Assembly: GCA_014879765.1 (NCBI GenBank)
Contig: JACSRL010000697.1
Location: forward strand, 1-21,924
Length of the DNA: 21,924 nucleotides
Origin: Anaerolinea sp.
GTDB taxonomy: Bacteria > Chloroflexota > Anaerolineae > JAAEKA01
Reading direction: 5' to 3'
Positions 1 to 7,436 of this stretch are shown here, in pieces (the stretch's first letter is position 1; every line of letters starts with the position of its first letter). Position numbers and translations under genes: made by a program. The notes beneath the pieces are model-generated. The model did not search any database, was not told the origin of the DNA, and worked only from the letters and a program-made list of their open reading frames with translations.

Positions 1-58
1 CCCCGCCACCCCCACCGCCGACCTTAGTTCCCTGAAACCAGGAGGCACAGACAAGCTC

Positions 59-3000
59 ATGAACACGGATACCAGACATCACCGTTCGCTGATGCAAGCC
101 AGCGGGTTGGCCACCATGGTCTTGTTGCTGATTGGCGCCTTCTGGCTTTTTGTCGGTCAGGTGTTTTCGCAAGAAAGCAGTCCCGGTGGACAAGGCGTCT
201 GGACTCAGATCAGCATCCCGGGGATGAACAACCAAAGCAATGTGTATGCGGTACGACGAGCAGGCCCCTTGATGCTGGCGGGCACGCAGGGGCAGGGCAT
301 TTTCCGCAGCACCAACGGCGGCGTCACCTGGCAGCAGGTCCCGCAGTATACCGACGCCTATGTGCGTGACCTCTGGATCGGTGGAACCAACAACCAGACC
401 GCGCTGGCGGCCACCGCGGCCAACGGTCTGTTGCGCTCGACCGATGGCGGCTGGACCTGGTCTGCCGTGGGGACGAACATCGGCGCCCAGGCGTTTTATA
501 GTCTGGCTCAGGCGGGCGGCATGCACTATGTGGGCACAGCTGATCGGGGGGTGTGGCGCTCGGCCGATGGCGGCGTCACCTGGACGGCAACGAACTCATT
601 TGCCAGCTCCAGTGCGGTGGTAGTGGCGGCTATGTCAGCACAAACCGCCTACGCGGGATCGATCGACAACGGCCTGTTCAAGACCAACAACGGCGGCGCC
701 AATTGGCAGCCGATGGGCTTTGTTGGCAAGCGCATCCGCGCGCTGACGCTGGACGCGCGCGATCCGCAGATCGTCTGGGTCAGCGTATGGGATGAGGGAG
801 TGTATCGCAGCACGAATGGCGGCCTGAGCTGGCAGACGGCCAGCGCTGGGCTGGGCGGCAGCAATGTCTATGCGTTGTTGGTGGCCAACGTGGGCGGGGT
901 GTGGGAAATACTGGCCGGCACGCCGGGCAATGGCGTGTTGCGCTGGACCGGCAGTGCCTGGACGCCCTGGGGGCTGTCAGGCGTAGATGTTTTTAGCCTG
1001 GCGTCGTGGGTGAGCACAGTGTATGCCGGGACCAATGTCAGGGTGTGGGAATACACCTTCCCCCCGACCGCGACCAGTACACCGACCTCCACATCCACGA
1101 CCAGTGCATCGACCTCCACGCCCACCGCCACACCACAGCCGGGGCTGAGCATGCTTTTGCTGCGCAATGATCCCTGGACAGAGGTGCAGCCGGGAGAGGA
1201 GATCCGCTACACCATCCACTATCGCAATGGCCCGCTGCCGTTGAGCAGTTTCGAGATCGCCAACGCGATTCCGCAAAGTGTCGTGGTGGTACCCGGCAGC
1301 ATCAGCAGCGGCGGCGTCAGCGCGGGCGGCACTGTGCGCTGGACCCTGGGCAACCTGGCCGGCAATGCCAGCGGCGCTGTCTCCTATGCGGTGCGCGTGC
1401 CCACGTCAACCCCAACTCATACCCCGACACCGACCTGGACCGCCACACCGACCGCGACCAGCACGCACACCCCGACGCCCACCGGCGTGTCTTTTGACAC
1501 ACCCACCCCTACCCCCACCTCGACGCCGACGACCACGGCGTGCGTCCATCGCATCGAAGGCACGGTGTTCAACGATGTCAACCGGGACGGAGTCTGGCAG
1601 CCGTCGACGGAACCGCCCCTGGCCGGCTCCCGCATCCTGCTGGAGGAAAGCGGCGCCACCGTCACTACCGGCAGCGGCGGCTTTTATTACTTTAGCCTGG
1701 CCGGGCCAGGCACCTTCCATTTGACTGAAACCGATCCGCCTGGCTATTCCAGCCTGCCGAACTCGCCCAACAACCGGACTGTGACGGTCGCCGCGTGCCA
1801 GGTGGCTGTCGTCAACTTCGGCAATGTGCCGCAGACCTGTGCGATTCGGGACTTCAGCTTTGAACAAGGGCCACCGCCAGCCAGCGGTTGGACGCTGACC
1901 GCCAACAACACATGCACCTGGATCGGCAACTTTTCGTCCAACTGGGGCATCAACACGGCACACCACGGCGTCAACTCGTTCTGGGCCGGAGGCTATTGTG
2001 GTTCCACGCCGAACACGGACTCTGTCTCGCAGACCATTACCGTGCCGACCGGCTCAGGCAATCAGATCCTGACCTTCTGGCTCTTGAGCTACCGGCCAGA
2101 CGCAGATGATCCGACACCGGATGATGCGCTCAAAGTCCTGATCAACAACGCAGTCATCTACTCCCGCAATATGACGCGGGCCAACGACACCTATCCCAAT
2201 TGGCTGCGGGTCACGCTCGATCTTTCGGCCTATGCCGGCAGCACGGTGCAACTGCGCTTCACTGGTGTCTCGAATGGCAATCAGACTGGCAATGTCCTGG
2301 TCGATGAGATACGCCTGGGCGCCTGTGGAACTGCACAGTCGTCAGACGATTCACCATCAATCCCTCAGCCCGACGCTGATCCGGGGGACGTCTCAATCAG
2401 TGCAGCGACTGCGGAGGATCCGGCCAGGACTCCGGACGCTCCGGCCCTGGTGACGGTGCTCAATCAAGGCGCCACGGCCACCTGGCGCTACGGCAGTCAA
2501 AATGGTCAGATGAGCAGCAACGCGGTGCGCAATCCGGATCGGATGCTCTATTTGCCGGTGATGATCCGTGCATGGGGCGCGGCGCCTGGGCCAACGCCCA
2601 CCTTCACGCCGACACCTACGGTCGCCTGGGTCAACATCGCAAGCGAGAATTTCGAGGGTTCATTCCCCAGGGCCGGATGGCAGCTCTACTATGACTCAGA
2701 GTTCTACTGGGGCAAGCGCAGTTGTCGTCTGTTCAACGGCTCGTATAGCGGTTGGAGCGTCGGTGCAGGCGCCCAGGGCGGCGGGCTGGCGTGCGGCGCC
2801 AACTATCCCAACAACGTCAACAGTTGGCTGGTCTATGGCCCCTTCAGCCTGGCTGACGCGGCCCACGCGGAACTGCTGTTCCAGAGTTGGCACAACGCGG
2901 AGGCTGGATATGATGGTCTGGGTTGGGGCGCCTCCAGCAATGGCACGGATTTCTACGGCATGTCTGTCACCGGCAACTCAGGCGGGTGGGTTTCCCGCTC

Positions 3001-3277
3001 GCTGAATCTGGCTGCGGTTCCTGGCTTTGGCAGCTTCATCGGCCGGCCGCAGGTTTGGATCTCGATCAACTTCTTCAGCGATGGCTCTGTGACCTATCCT
3101 GAAGGAGTCTATGTCGATGATATCGTGCTGCGCAAGAGGAGCTTGACCGGCGCGCCGGAGGATGGTGCATCGACAAGCCAATGGCCAGAATGCACAACGG
3201 ACGAAACTGCGCCGCCCGACGCACCCCGTTGCATGGTCTTGCGGCTGGGCGAATCGCCTCAGCCGGGCGACAAGTAG
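59..3277 (+). CDS. Exported multidomain surface protein (Asp-box beta-propeller, DUF11-like, SdrD B-like, jelly-roll regions)
   Basis: The 1072-residue protein starts at an ATG 13 nt after AGGAGG (40-45). Residues 15-37 form a hydrophobic stretch after a short basic region, so it is a Sec signal peptide or anchor. Residues 45-335 hold at least five Asp-box (BNR) motifs of the form S-T-N/D-G-G-x-T/S-W, ending at W91, W134, W175, W216 and W258. This is the hallmark of sialidase/Ycf48/VPS10-type beta-propellers. A Thr/Pro/Ser linker (336-360) leads to a DUF11-like domain (about 363-447), then a second linker (449-494). Next is an SdrD B-like beta-sandwich (about 496-590, with GTVFNDVNRDG). Two Trp- and Gly-rich regions (about 596-755 and 885-1045) look like jelly-roll adhesion or carbohydrate-binding folds. 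No catalytic residues are evident. The likely role is at the cell surface, perhaps adhesion. The stop lies 37 nt before the next gene. A link to the secretion locus is not shown. Confidence 0.9.
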   Translation: MNTDTRHHRSLMQASGLATMVLLLIGAFWLFVGQVFSQESSPGGQGVWTQISIPGMNNQSNVYAVRRAGPLMLAGTQGQGIFRSTNGGVTWQQVPQYTDAYVRDLWIGGTNNQTALAATAANGLLRSTDGGWTWSAVGTNIGAQAFYSLAQAGGMHYVGTADRGVWRSADGGVTWTATNSFASSSAVVVAAMSAQTAYAGSIDNGLFKTNNGGANWQPMGFVGKRIRALTLDARDPQIVWVSVWDEGVYRSTNGGLSWQTASAGLGGSNVYALLVANVGGVWEILAGTPGNGVLRWTGSAWTPWGLSGVDVFSLASWVSTVYAGTNVRVWEYTFPPTATSTPTSTSTTSASTSTPTATPQPGLSMLLLRNDPWTEVQPGEEIRYTIHYRNGPLPLSSFEIANAIPQSVVVVPGSISSGGVSAGGTVRWTLGNLAGNASGAVSYAVRVPTSTPTHTPTPTWTATPTATSTHTPTPTGVSFDTPTPTPTSTPTTTACVHRIEGTVFNDVNRDGVWQPSTEPPLAGSRILLEESGATVTTGSGGFYYFSLAGPGTFHLTETDPPGYSSLPNSPNNRTVTVAACQVAVVNFGNVPQTCAIRDFSFEQGPPPASGWTLTANNTCTWIGNFSSNWGINTAHHGVNSFWAGGYCGSTPNTDSVSQTITVPTGSGNQILTFWLLSYRPDADDPTPDDALKVLINNAVIYSRNMTRANDTYPNWLRVTLDLSAYAGSTVQLRFTGVSNGNQTGNVLVDEIRLGACGTAQSSDDSPSIPQPDADPGDVSISAATAEDPARTPDAPALVTVLNQGATATWRYGSQNGQMSSNAVRNPDRMLYLPVMIRAWGAAPGPTPTFTPTPTVAWVNIASENFEGSFPRAGWQLYYDSEFYWGKRSCRLFNGSYSGWSVGAGAQGGGLACGANYPNNVNSWLVYGPFSLADAAHAELLFQSWHNAEAGYDGLGWGASSNGTDFYGMSVTGNSGGWVSRSLNLAAVPGFGSFIGRPQVWISINFFSDGSVTYPEGVYVDDIVLRKRSLTGAPEDGASTSQWPECTTDETAPPDAPRCMVLRLGESPQPGDK
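1064..1138 (+). repeat. Low-complexity Thr/Pro/Ser linker 1 in the propeller protein
   Basis: About 25 residues of Thr, Pro, Ser and Ala connect the propeller to the DUF11-like domain. Imperfect ACC/CCG/TCC-rich codon repeats encode it. Such linkers are typical of exported Chloroflexota proteins. Confidence 0.7.
1400..1540 (+). repeat. Low-complexity Thr/Pro linker 2 in the propeller protein
   Basis: About 46 residues made mostly of TPT and TAT units separate the DUF11-like domain from the SdrD B-like domain. The repetitive codons make this a likely site of length variation by slippage. A third short TPTFTPTPT linker lies near 2595-2622. Confidence 0.75.
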
Positions 3278-3303
3278 CGGCGTTGCGCGCAGGCTTGTTG
3301 TAC

Positions 3304-3307
3304 GGAG
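3304..3307 (+). promoter_or_regulatory. Ribosome binding site that sets the GTG start of the FHA/winged-helix gene
   Basis: GGAG lies 7 nt before GTG 3315. An ATG at 3162 in the same frame lies inside the upstream gene and would add a basic leader with no domain homology. The GTG start (or GTG 3318) directly precedes the FHA beta-strand region. Confidence 0.55.
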
Positions 3308-3314
3308 ATGTCTT

Positions 3315-4040
3315 GTGGTGGACACTGAACCGCGTCTGATTCTCTACTTTCCCAATTCCAACGCCAGCTTCGAGGTTGAGCCTGAGCAGGAGATCGTGGC
3401 CGGCCTGTCGGATCTGTGCGACATCAATCTGCGCCGTTTTTTCGGCGGCCCGCGCATTCAGACCATCTCGCGGCTGCACTTCAAGCTGCTCTATGTGGAG
3501 GACGCCGGCTATGCGATCGTCGATCTCTTCAGCACCAATGGCACCCGGATCAACGATCGTCCCTTGCAGGCCGGAACGCCTCGTTTCCTGCGCAACGGCG
3601 ACTACATCACCCTGGCCGGCTGTGAAGACTTCGTCATCGCGATCGTGACCGACGTCGCCAGCGCGACCCAGGTGTTCGGCGATGTGCAGCCCTCGGGCCT
3701 GTACGCGACCGCCTCGCGCGAGGAAGTCGGGCTGCGCTACATCCACGGCATGGATCAGTTCGTGGTAGACGGCGCGCCCATGCCGCATGCCCAACTGACC
3801 CCGTTGGAACATGCGCTGTTGCGCTACCTCTACAACCGCGCCGGCCGCGTCTGCAGCTACGACGAGCTGGCCACCCAGGTCTGGGGCTACAAACCCTACG
3901 ACGCCTTGCAGAACAACACCATCGCCAAGACGGTCAGCAATCTGCGCAAAAAGTTGGATGGCCTGTCGCTGGGATCGGGCGAGAAGTACATCGTCACGGT
4001 GCATGGCCGCGGCGTCAAGTGCCTGCTGCTGCCGGAGTGA
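3315..4040 (+). CDS. FHA domain plus OmpR/PhoB-type winged-helix DNA-binding protein
   Basis: With the GTG start this is a 241-residue cytosolic protein. Residues 8-112 form a forkhead-associated domain: ISRLHFKL (51-58) carries the S-R-x-H signature and STNGT (73-77) carries the conserved N-G. FHA domains bind phosphothreonine peptides. Residues about 145-239 match a Trans_reg_C winged helix: LTPLEHALLRYL (161-172), the helix YDELATQVWG (182-191), the likely recognition helix NTIAKTVSNLRKKL (201-214) and the wing YIVTVHGRGVKC (225-236). There is no receiver domain, so control probably comes through the FHA domain rather than aspartate phosphorylation. The gene precedes the secretion locus, and three 11-bp direct repeats of the kind bound by PhoB/OmpR-family winged helices lie 20 nt past its stop. 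It is therefore a good candidate regulator of the locus. The domains are clear and the role is inferred. Confidence 0.9.
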   Translation: MVDTEPRLILYFPNSNASFEVEPEQEIVAGLSDLCDINLRRFFGGPRIQTISRLHFKLLYVEDAGYAIVDLFSTNGTRINDRPLQAGTPRFLRNGDYITLAGCEDFVIAIVTDVASATQVFGDVQPSGLYATASREEVGLRYIHGMDQFVVDGAPMPHAQLTPLEHALLRYLYNRAGRVCSYDELATQVWGYKPYDALQNNTIAKTVSNLRKKLDGLSLGSGEKYIVTVHGRGVKCLLLPE

Positions 4041-4059
4041 TGCAAGCTGCCATTCAGAG

Positions 4060-4092
4060 AATCTTCAGGAAATCTTCAAGAAATCGCCAAGA
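4060..4092 (+). promoter_or_regulatory. Three tandem 11-bp direct repeats, candidate operator
   Basis: AATCTTCAGGA (4060-4070), AATCTTCAAGA (4071-4081) and AATCGCCAAGA (4082-4092) stand head to tail with no gap. A weaker fourth copy sharing TTCAG ends at 4059. An 11-bp period places binding sites on one DNA face and is characteristic of PhoB/OmpR-family binding arrays. The gene just upstream encodes such a winged helix. The repeats are seen directly; the binding partner is inferred. Confidence 0.6.
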
Positions 4093-4108
4093 TTTGCCTG
4101 GCCGGCTG

Positions 4109-4117
4109 TGCTAGAAT
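4109..4117 (+). promoter_or_regulatory. Candidate extended -10 promoter element
   Basis: TGC followed by TAGAAT (4112-4117) fits the TGnTATAAT extended -10 pattern. The -35 position (about 4089-4094) has no good TTGACA match and falls on the last 11-bp repeat, as expected for an activator-dependent promoter. Transcription would start near 4124, about 50 nt before the ATG at 4173. Confidence 0.4.
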
Positions 4118-4172
4118 AGGCCATGATTGTCCGTTCGTGATAATATAGGTGCGTGATGCGGAGGTATAGATC

Positions 4173-5282
4173 ATGGCGGCAGATGAGATCAGAGCAGATT
4201 ACGAGCAGTTAGCGCAAACAGCCAAACGTTTTGATACCCAAGGCCAACAGATCCAGCAGATGGCGCAGAACGTCCAGCGCAGCGTGGAAACGTTGCGCAA
4301 CGGCTGGGAAGGGCGCGGGGCGCATGCCTTTTTCGGTGAGATGCAGGGCACGGTGCTGCCGGGCGTCAACCGTCTGCATCAAGCGCTGACGCATGCAGGC
4401 CGTGTGACTCAGCAAATCTCGCGACTGTTGCGCCAGGCTGAAGAGGAGGCATCTCAACCTTTTCGTGATCGTCCTGCAGTGAACTTGACTCCGGCCAGTA
4501 TGGTAGGCGAGCGCGGCGAGAATGAGGTGACGCCGGGACCCGCGCCCAATCCACCTGGTCAGTCAGGGAGCGGCGATGGTAGCGGCGCTCACGGTGCCGC
4601 CGGTGCACCTACCGACGCCGATTGGGAAACCCACCGCACCATGAGTCGAGCTGCTCTGCTGGCGCGGTTGCGGGGCTATGACATTACCGCCAGCCACATG
4701 GAGCATTACCTCGGTAACTCAGGCCAACCCTTGTCTGTCGATGTGAACCGTATGATGAGCGAAATGCCGGAGTTTCGCCTGGCGGTGCAGCAGCAGTTCC
4801 AACACGACATCTGGACGGCGGCTCAACGGGAGATTGACGCCCGTTATACCGGCGAACCGTTGCAGTTCCAGTTGACCACTGACTGGCGTTCTGACTATTA
4901 TCCCGACAAGAGCTCATACCCTAACTGGTACTATGGCGTGGGTGGGTTCAGCTATAGCCAAACGGCCGCGGTAACGGTGACGCCTGGCCCTGATAGTGTG
5001 CCTGTTGTCACTGTTCAGTCGCAGGTCCACATGTTTGATCGCTACAACTGGGACGAGGGGAAGTCAGTTACGCTTCCCTCCAGCGGCAATCAGTGGATCG
5101 ACGACCATACGATTGCCGGAGATTACATTCCAGATACGGCCATGGGCCATTTGCATCAGACAGGTATCGCACAGGAGTATGATCTGAATGGCTCGTCAAG
5201 CACTACCGTCACCACATATCGTTACGACCCGGCGGCCAATCCAGCGGATGCTCCGACTCCGGGTGCGGGAGGTGGACGGTGA
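4173..5282 (+). CDS. WXG100-headed type VII effector-like protein 1
   Basis: The 369-residue protein has GGAGG (4160-4164) 8 nt before its ATG. Residues 1-98 are a WXG100 helical hairpin with the turn N-G-W45-E-G47-R-G. By hand alignment about 76 of 98 residues match the stand-alone WXG100 protein at 6085. The hairpin ends with QAEEEASQPFR. Residues 100-148 are a Pro/Gly/Ala-rich linker. Residues about 150-350 form an unrecognised globular region rich in Trp and Tyr, with FDRYNWDEGK, an Asp/His-containing IDDHTIAGDYIP and MGHLHQTGIAQEYDLNG. A Gly/Pro tail ends the protein. There is no Sec signal, so export by the type VII system is likely. The stop overlaps the lipoprotein start by 4 nt (GTGA), as in the pair at 7807/9147. 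An effector or toxin role is inferred from this architecture; no enzyme motif is certain. Confidence 0.88.
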   Translation: MAADEIRADYEQLAQTAKRFDTQGQQIQQMAQNVQRSVETLRNGWEGRGAHAFFGEMQGTVLPGVNRLHQALTHAGRVTQQISRLLRQAEEEASQPFRDRPAVNLTPASMVGERGENEVTPGPAPNPPGQSGSGDGSGAHGAAGAPTDADWETHRTMSRAALLARLRGYDITASHMEHYLGNSGQPLSVDVNRMMSEMPEFRLAVQQQFQHDIWTAAQREIDARYTGEPLQFQLTTDWRSDYYPDKSSYPNWYYGVGGFSYSQTAAVTVTPGPDSVPVVTVQSQVHMFDRYNWDEGKSVTLPSSGNQWIDDHTIAGDYIPDTAMGHLHQTGIAQEYDLNGSSSTTVTTYRYDPAANPADAPTPGAGGGR

Positions 5283-5851
5283 CGCGTCACTTGGCAGCGC
5301 TGCGAGCACGCCAATGCTATCACTTTGTTTACCGGCCAGTAAGTCGGGTATGTGCTTTTCAAATCCACCTCTTGCTGTTATTGCTGTGTATGGTTGTTGT
5401 CACAGCCTGTGAGGCTACTCCTGCTATGAATACGCCGCCTTCTTCTGATCGTGATCCTATGCAATCGTTGACGGAGACTTTGAGCCAGGAAAAGGCCGTC
5501 GCCTTTATCGGCCAGCCATTTCCACCCAGCGCCAGCGCGATCCATCTGATGGGTGAAGCCGCGCTGGACACGATGGTTATCGCGCGTTTCGACGTACCGC
5601 GGCAAGACATTGCCCCCTGGCTCGCCGGGCTGGGCGTGACCGCGTCGCTGGAGCCGGCGTATTCACCTTTCTTTTCGGTCGGTCCGCCTTTCAGTGAGGC
5701 GTCGTCGTGGTGGGCGCCGCCCGTGGCCGGGGCCCAGACGGGCGACTTCAGCGGCCTTTATCAACCGATAGGTCAGAAGCACGTTAAGGTGGCAGTGGTT
5801 GGCCCTGAGAGCGGTGTGGTGACCGTCTATCTCCAGGTCTACAACACGTGA
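5279..5851 (+). CDS. Lipoprotein paired with effector 1 (possible immunity or partner protein)
   Basis: The 190-residue protein starts at GTG 5279, which overlaps the effector stop (GTGA). GGAGGT (5268-5273) lies 5 nt upstream and supports this start. A basic N-region precedes a hydrophobic run of Leu and Val (residues 30-41), and the lipobox V-T-A-C44 marks a lipidated cysteine. The mature part begins with a Ser/Pro-rich tether. It then forms a small domain with IARFDVPRQDIAPWLAGLG, a WW-x-P motif and a strand-rich end (VKVAVVGPESGVVTVYLQVY). I do not recognise a named family. Surface anchoring plus tight coupling to a WXG100 effector suggests it protects against, or assists, a protein acting outside the cytoplasm. 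TilA, the surface lipoprotein immunity protein of the S. aureus lipase toxin TslA, is a precedent. Confidence 0.85.
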   Translation: MTRHLAALRARQCYHFVYRPVSRVCAFQIHLLLLLLCMVVVTACEATPAMNTPPSSDRDPMQSLTETLSQEKAVAFIGQPFPPSASAIHLMGEAALDTMVIARFDVPRQDIAPWLAGLGVTASLEPAYSPFFSVGPPFSEASSWWAPPVAGAQTGDFSGLYQPIGQKHVKVAVVGPESGVVTVYLQVYNT

Positions 5852-6084
5852 GTCTTCACGCCGGTGGTTCAGCAGAGGCTTCATGAAACTGGCAGCAAGC
5901 CTCCTGGCGTATCTGTATAGCCGGCGCGTGTTGGCTGGCGCTGTTGATGATGCTAAGCGGTGTTGAAGAAGATGATTATGCTGTTGAAAGGAGGCGCTAT
6001 CGATTAAGTGGCTAAGAATGGCTGCGTTAGCGTGGCCCAAAGGTGATGTGTCGAGTATCCAATCTAACCTGAGGAGGTAGAAAC
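5852..6084 (+). other. Intergenic stretch with a possible decayed signal-peptide remnant
   Basis: No gene longer than about 30 codons is supported. An ATG at 5883 opens a 27-codon frame (MKLAASLLAYLY...). The next frame over reads WLALLMMLSGVEEDDY, which looks like a lipoprotein signal without its cysteine. Together they could be a frame-shifted remnant of another lipoprotein gene. GAGGAGG (6071-6077) serves the next gene. No convincing terminator is visible. Confidence 0.3.
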
Positions 6085-6387
6085 ATGGCTGCAGAAGAGA
6101 TCAGAGCAGACTATGACCAGTTGGCGCAGGTAGCTAATCGCTTCAACGGTCAAAGCCAGCAGATCCAGCAGATGACCCAGAATGTGCAGCGCAGCATGGA
6201 AACGCTGCGCGGCGGCTGGGAAGGGCGTGGATCGCAGGCCTTTTTCAACGAGATGCAGGGCAAGGTGTTGCCAGGCGTGAACCGCCTGCACCAGGCCCTG
6301 GGACAGGCGGCGCGGGTGACGCAGCAGATCTCCCAGACGGTCAAGCAGGCCGAAGAAGAGGCGTCGGCGCCGTTCAGGGCAAGCTGA
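6085..6387 (+). CDS. WXG100 family protein (EsxA/EsxB-like), stand-alone
   Basis: This 100-residue protein has the size and pattern of a WXG100 secreted protein: helix 1, the turn G-G-W45-E-G47-R-G-S-Q-A-F-F, then helix 2. A strong GAGGAGG (6071-6077) precedes the ATG by 7 nt. It is close to the head domain of the effector at 4173, so one probably arose from the other. The C-terminus carries QAEEEASAPFR rather than YxxxD/E. WXG100 proteins form helical-bundle dimers and are exported by the FtsK-like ATPase. This one may be a partner or decoy for the effector heads, or a structural substrate. Confidence 0.93.
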   Translation: MAAEEIRADYDQLAQVANRFNGQSQQIQQMTQNVQRSMETLRGGWEGRGSQAFFNEMQGKVLPGVNRLHQALGQAARVTQQISQTVKQAEEEASAPFRAS

Positions 6388-6424
6388 CGGGCGGCGTCAG
6401 ATCGAACATTCACAGGAGGACAAC

Positions 6425-6724
6425 ATGGCAACTGATGTGATCAAGCTAGATTACGCCAAGGCCGAGCAGATGATCCGCACCTTCCAGCAGGGCAAGGAGC
6501 AACTGCAGCGCTCGATTCAGGAGATGCAGGGCCTGGCGACGACCATCGAGGAAGGCGCCTTGCTGGGGCAGGGCGGCGATGCCTTCGTGGAGGCGATCCG
6601 CACCAAGCTGATCCCGGCGACCACCAAGCTGAGCAACAAGTTCGATGAGCTGGCCAAGGATGTGGGCATGGCGGTGAAGTACATGCAAGAGGCCGATCGG
6701 ACGTCCAAGGGTCAATTCTCATAA
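6425..6724 (+). CDS. WXG100-like protein lacking the Trp (turn L-L-G)
   Basis: The 99-residue helical protein has AGGAGGA (6414-6420) 4 nt before its ATG. The turn reads G-A-L46-L-G48-Q-G-G-D-A-F, so Leu replaces the Trp while the Gly and the following D-A-F remain. Helices on both sides have the heptad-like pattern of the family. Near the C-terminus KYMQEAD resembles the YxxxD/E export signal, but the acid is at +5. Its stop codon merges with the ribosome binding site of the next gene, so it is co-transcribed with it. It probably forms a heterodimer with a neighbouring WXG100 protein. Confidence 0.88.
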   Translation: MATDVIKLDYAKAEQMIRTFQQGKEQLQRSIQEMQGLATTIEEGALLGQGGDAFVEAIRTKLIPATTKLSNKFDELAKDVGMAVKYMQEADRTSKGQFS

Positions 6725-6729
6725 GGAGG
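6723..6729 (+). promoter_or_regulatory. Ribosome binding site that overlaps a stop codon and selects ATG 6736
   Basis: AAGGAGG overlaps the TAA of the previous gene. Spacing is 3 nt to ATG 6733 and 6 nt to ATG 6736, which favours the second ATG. Confidence 0.6.
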
Positions 6730-6735
6730 TCGATG

Positions 6736-7074
6736 ATGAGTATAGGTAGTTTGCTGCGCTTTGCGCGCCAGGTAGTGGCTAACGTGCTGTCCCAGTTGAC
6801 CCAGCAGTTCAACATCGTGCAGAACCAGGCCTTGCAGCCGATGCGCATGATGATCCAACAGGTGACGGGCGGCGTGTGGGTCGGCGATGGGGCTGACGCC
6901 TTCGTGCAGGAGGTGTCGAGCCTGATGATCCCCGGCGTGGGCAAGGTGGGTGAGAACATCACCACCATGCAGCGCAACCTGAACCGGGCCATCGAGGTGA
7001 TGGATCGGGCGGATCAGCAGGTGAACAACATGGTGCGTGGGCTGGCGGATGTGTTCAACGGCATCTATCGCTAG
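6736..7074 (+). CDS. WXG100 family protein with W-V-G turn
   Basis: The protein is 112 residues from ATG 6736 (113 from ATG 6733). The turn G-G-V-W48-V-G50-D-G-A-D-A-F matches the WXG100 consensus well. Helix 1 (about 5-43) begins unusually hydrophobic (IGSLLRFARQVVANVL), and helix 2 (about 51-105) ends VRGLADVFNGIYR. No C-terminal YxxxD/E motif is present. It lies 8-11 nt downstream of the Trp-less family member and looks like its heterodimer partner, in the way EsxA and EsxB are encoded side by side. Confidence 0.92.
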   Translation: MSIGSLLRFARQVVANVLSQLTQQFNIVQNQALQPMRMMIQQVTGGVWVGDGADAFVQEVSSLMIPGVGKVGENITTMQRNLNRAIEVMDRADQQVNNMVRGLADVFNGIYR

Positions 7075-7112
7075 GCTGCGCCTGCAAGCAACGGTGACAC
7101 CGGAGGAATGAC

Positions 7113-7409
7113 ATGGCCGAGAAAGTATTTATGAATGTGCCGGCGGTGCGGCAGATCGCCAAGAACTTCAAGCAGGTTGGCGATACCCTGGAGAACGTGG
7201 CGCGCGTGATGGAGGCGCTGGTCAACATCCTGCGCGGCACCGCGTTCATTGGTCTGGTAGGTGGTCTGGCGCTGGCCCAATACATCGACAGCATCAAGCC
7301 GCACATCCAGCAGATGGCGCGCAAGTGCCAGGAGCTGTTCAGCGACCTGAACAAATCGGTGGACGCCTATGAACGGGGCGACGCGCTGGGCGCGACACGC
7401 TTCTACTAA
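7113..7409 (+). CDS. WXG100-like small protein with C-terminal YxxxD signal
   Basis: The 98-residue protein has GGAGG (7102-7106) 6 nt before its ATG. Two helices flank a central turn, but the turn region RGTAFIGLVGGLALAQY is hydrophobic and Gly-rich and lacks W-x-G, so it is a divergent member or a short membrane-interacting relative. The C-terminus carries Y86-E-R-G-D90, which fits the YxxxD/E signal for ESX export. It closes the run of four small genes, before the palindromic repeat region. The function is inferred from position, size and this motif. Confidence 0.8.
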   Translation: MAEKVFMNVPAVRQIAKNFKQVGDTLENVARVMEALVNILRGTAFIGLVGGLALAQYIDSIKPHIQQMARKCQELFSDLNKSVDAYERGDALGATRFY

Positions 7410-7436
7410 CAGGATGCGTGTGTGCCTCCTCCCTTG

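Noticed and set aside
1278..1724. 148-codon + strand frame inside the propeller gene
   Set aside because: It is a Pro/Arg-rich shadow of the Thr-Pro linkers in another frame, without domains or a ribosome binding site.
3162..3314. N-terminal extension of the FHA/winged-helix protein from ATG 3162
   Set aside because: It overlaps the end of the propeller gene by over 100 nt and encodes a low-information Arg-rich leader. GGAG before GTG 3315 gives a better start.
4127..4146. A second promoter using TTGTCC and TAATAT upstream of effector 1
   Set aside because: The spacing of 8 nt is far too short for -35/-10 elements, and the resulting leader would crowd the ribosome binding site.
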